Of a stretch of DNA of 64,000 nucleotides, positions 62,685-64,000 are shown one piece after another. The stretch comes from Paracamarosporium sp. OC-R06-R3 (lineage: Eukaryota > Ascomycota > Dothideomycetes > Pleosporales > Didymosphaeriaceae). Positions within the stretch are counted from its first letter, which is position 1. Every line of letters begins with the position of its first letter. The position numbers and the translations under genes are program-made. The notes under the pieces are model-generated. The model ran no database searches. It worked only from the letters and a program-made list of their open reading frames with translations, and was not told where the DNA came from. The DNA lies in assembly GCA_019828545.1 (NCBI GenBank), contig JACVRA010000248.1, positions 124,001 through 188,000 on the forward strand. Direction: 5' to 3'.

Positions 62685-64000
62685 ATGGGCGTGTGGTACC
62701 ATGTCGCGGAGCCAAACTCCTACCTCGTCATTACTGGCGCAGGCATCGATAAAGTGACAATCAAGAAGAAGGTGTGTTCTAACTACTCTAATATCACACA
62801 TTCAACGCTAATCCGATGATCTAGGCATTTGTCATGCCCTTCCAAAAGGTTTCCAAAATCAGCATCACGCCATTTGACTTCTCCATGAATTTGACAGCTA
62901 TGACGGTAGAAAAACTGAAGTTCTCATTGCCAGCAGTCTTTACCATTGGTCCTGAGGATTCTCTCGTCTCACTGGAGAAGTACGCCGTACTTCTCACCGG
63001 CGAGTCCGATGGTAGGCCTACAGCTTCCGCATCACAGGGCGCGGTCGCTGTTGCTGCGGGCAGGAACCATGTCCAGGATATTGTGAAGGGCATCATTGAG
63101 GGTGAGACGAGGAGTATCGTGAGTACGATGACCATGGAAGAACTATTCCGCGAGCGCAAGGTTTTCAAAGACAAGGTCATCCAGCAGGTGCAGTCGGAGC
63201 TGGATCAATTCGGTCTCTGCATCTACAACGCCAACGTCAAGGAGCTGCAAGACACTCCCGGATCAGAGTACTTTGCCTTCCTTTCACGCAAGGCTCACGA
63301 GGGTGCTCTTAACCAGGCCAAGGTCGATGTCGCAGACGCTCGTATGCGCGGTGAGGTCGGTGAATCTGAGAAACAGGGCAAGACCAAGCAAGAAGTCGCA
63401 AAGATCCACGCCGCGACTGCTGTCCTTGAAACCGAGCGTAAAGCAGAAAAGGCAGCTGCAGATGCCAAACTCACCAACAAGGAAATCAGCATCCAGAAGG
63501 ACCTCAATCTCGCGCGCATCGAAGCGAAGCGCGATGCCGAACGCCGCGATGCAGAGCTCAACACCGAAGTCGAGAAGAAGAAAGCCCTCATGGAGCTCGA
63601 ACGCCTACGTGCCACTACCGTCACCCAAGCTACCATTGCGAAGGAGTCTTCTCAGCAAAAAGCAGATGCTGAGCTGTACAAGGAACAGAAGTCTGCGGAG
63701 GGTAAGAAATACAGCGAGGAGGCCGACGCTGAAGCCGCCGCCTTCCGCCAACTCAAAGAGTCTGAAGCGAACTTCCAAGTTAAAGAGCGTGAGGCCGAAG
63801 CCAATTTTCTTGTGTCTAAGCGTGCTGCGGAAGCAGAATATTACCGTGCCGAGCGCGAGGCCCAGGCTCACCTCATCAGGCAGCAGCGCGAGGCAGAGGG
63901 TCTCTCTGCCATGGCAAAGGCCTATGGCGACATGGCAAATGTGCTCGGTGGACCCCAGGGTCTCATGCAGTACCTCATGCTGCAGAACAACACGTACGAG
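62685..64000 (+). CDS. flotillin family protein, 3' end outside window
   Basis: Flotillins scaffold membrane microdomains on the cytosolic face of the plasma membrane and vacuole. Exon 1 (62685-62771) and exon 2 (from 62825) are joined over a 53-nt intron; 421 codons are in the window and the frame is still open at 64000. The N-terminus (MGVWYHVAEPNSYLVITGAG) leads into a PHB/SPFH domain (FVMPFQKVSKISI, SLEKYAVLLTG, IIEGETRSIVSTMTMEELF, LDQFGLCIYNANVKEL). A long Ala/Glu/Lys coiled coil follows (KIHAATAVLETERKAEKAA and on). The final visible residues (LSAMAKAYGDMANVLGGPQGL) match the start of the flotillin C-terminal region. Fungal flotillins are about 500 aa, so roughly 80-100 residues are missing. 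Confidence 0.95.

Noticed and set aside
63295..63871. Minus-strand frames of 88-113 codons
   Set aside because: They are antisense to the flotillin coiled coil, whose Lys/Glu codons give open antisense frames.

Overview
The window is nuclear DNA of a filamentous ascomycete (Pezizomycotina). Genes carry short introns of about 40 to 130 nt with GT..AG ends and CTAAC/CTGAC-like branch sites. Several products belong to fungal families: a Gti1/Pac2 regulator of the WOR1/RYP1/SGE1 type, a HeLo-domain protein, an Mtf2-like mitochondrial protein, WSC-domain and GPI-anchored surface proteins, and a Dal5/TNA1-type permease. A Dothideomycete is a guess from gene style, not something I can show. No tRNA, rRNA, CRISPR array or intact transposon was seen.

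Layout. 1-4.3 kb has no convincing gene and is rich in microsatellites. 4.3-9.1 kb holds a RapZ-C-like protein facing an NDR-type AGC kinase. The kinase is complete across eight exons except for one TAG in the conserved D-W-W motif. 10.3-11.7 kb is a two-WSC-domain secreted protein. 11.7-14.9 kb is repeat-rich: a degenerate array with a period near 150 bp, two copies of another repeat, and a stranded coiled-coil coding fragment. 15-18 kb has PDAT (Lro1) and NAA30 (Mak3) sharing a 220-bp divergent promoter. 18-23.5 kb holds unrecognised membrane proteins. 24.5-26.2 kb is a DHCR24-like FAD oxidoreductase, preceded by a minisatellite and interrupted by what reads as a spliceosomal twin intron. 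26.7-32.4 kb has a large secreted protein, a SigF-like NTF2 protein and a GPI-anchored Cys-rich protein. 32.5-37.2 kb has CutC, a kynurenine-formamidase-like hydrolase and an anion:cation symporter. 38.3-39.6 kb is the WOR1/RYP1/SGE1 homologue, with about 4.7 kb of gene-free DNA upstream. 44.3-49.8 kb has a HeLo protein, Mtf2-like protein and a small secreted protein. 51.4-64 kb is housekeeping: UBR1, QCR9 (five tiny exons, one GC-AG intron), PYM, an unknown protein and the 5' part of flotillin.

Functional links. Divergent pairs sharing short upstream regions are PDAT/NAA30, QCR9/PYM and the secreted protein/SigF-like gene. The formamidase and a TNA1/DAL5-type permease lie next to each other and could both serve NAD precursor supply (inference). 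I see no clear secondary-metabolite cluster or defence island. The observations most worth checking are the twin intron, the in-frame stop in the kinase, the 150-bp array, the long RYP1 upstream region and the HeLo gene.
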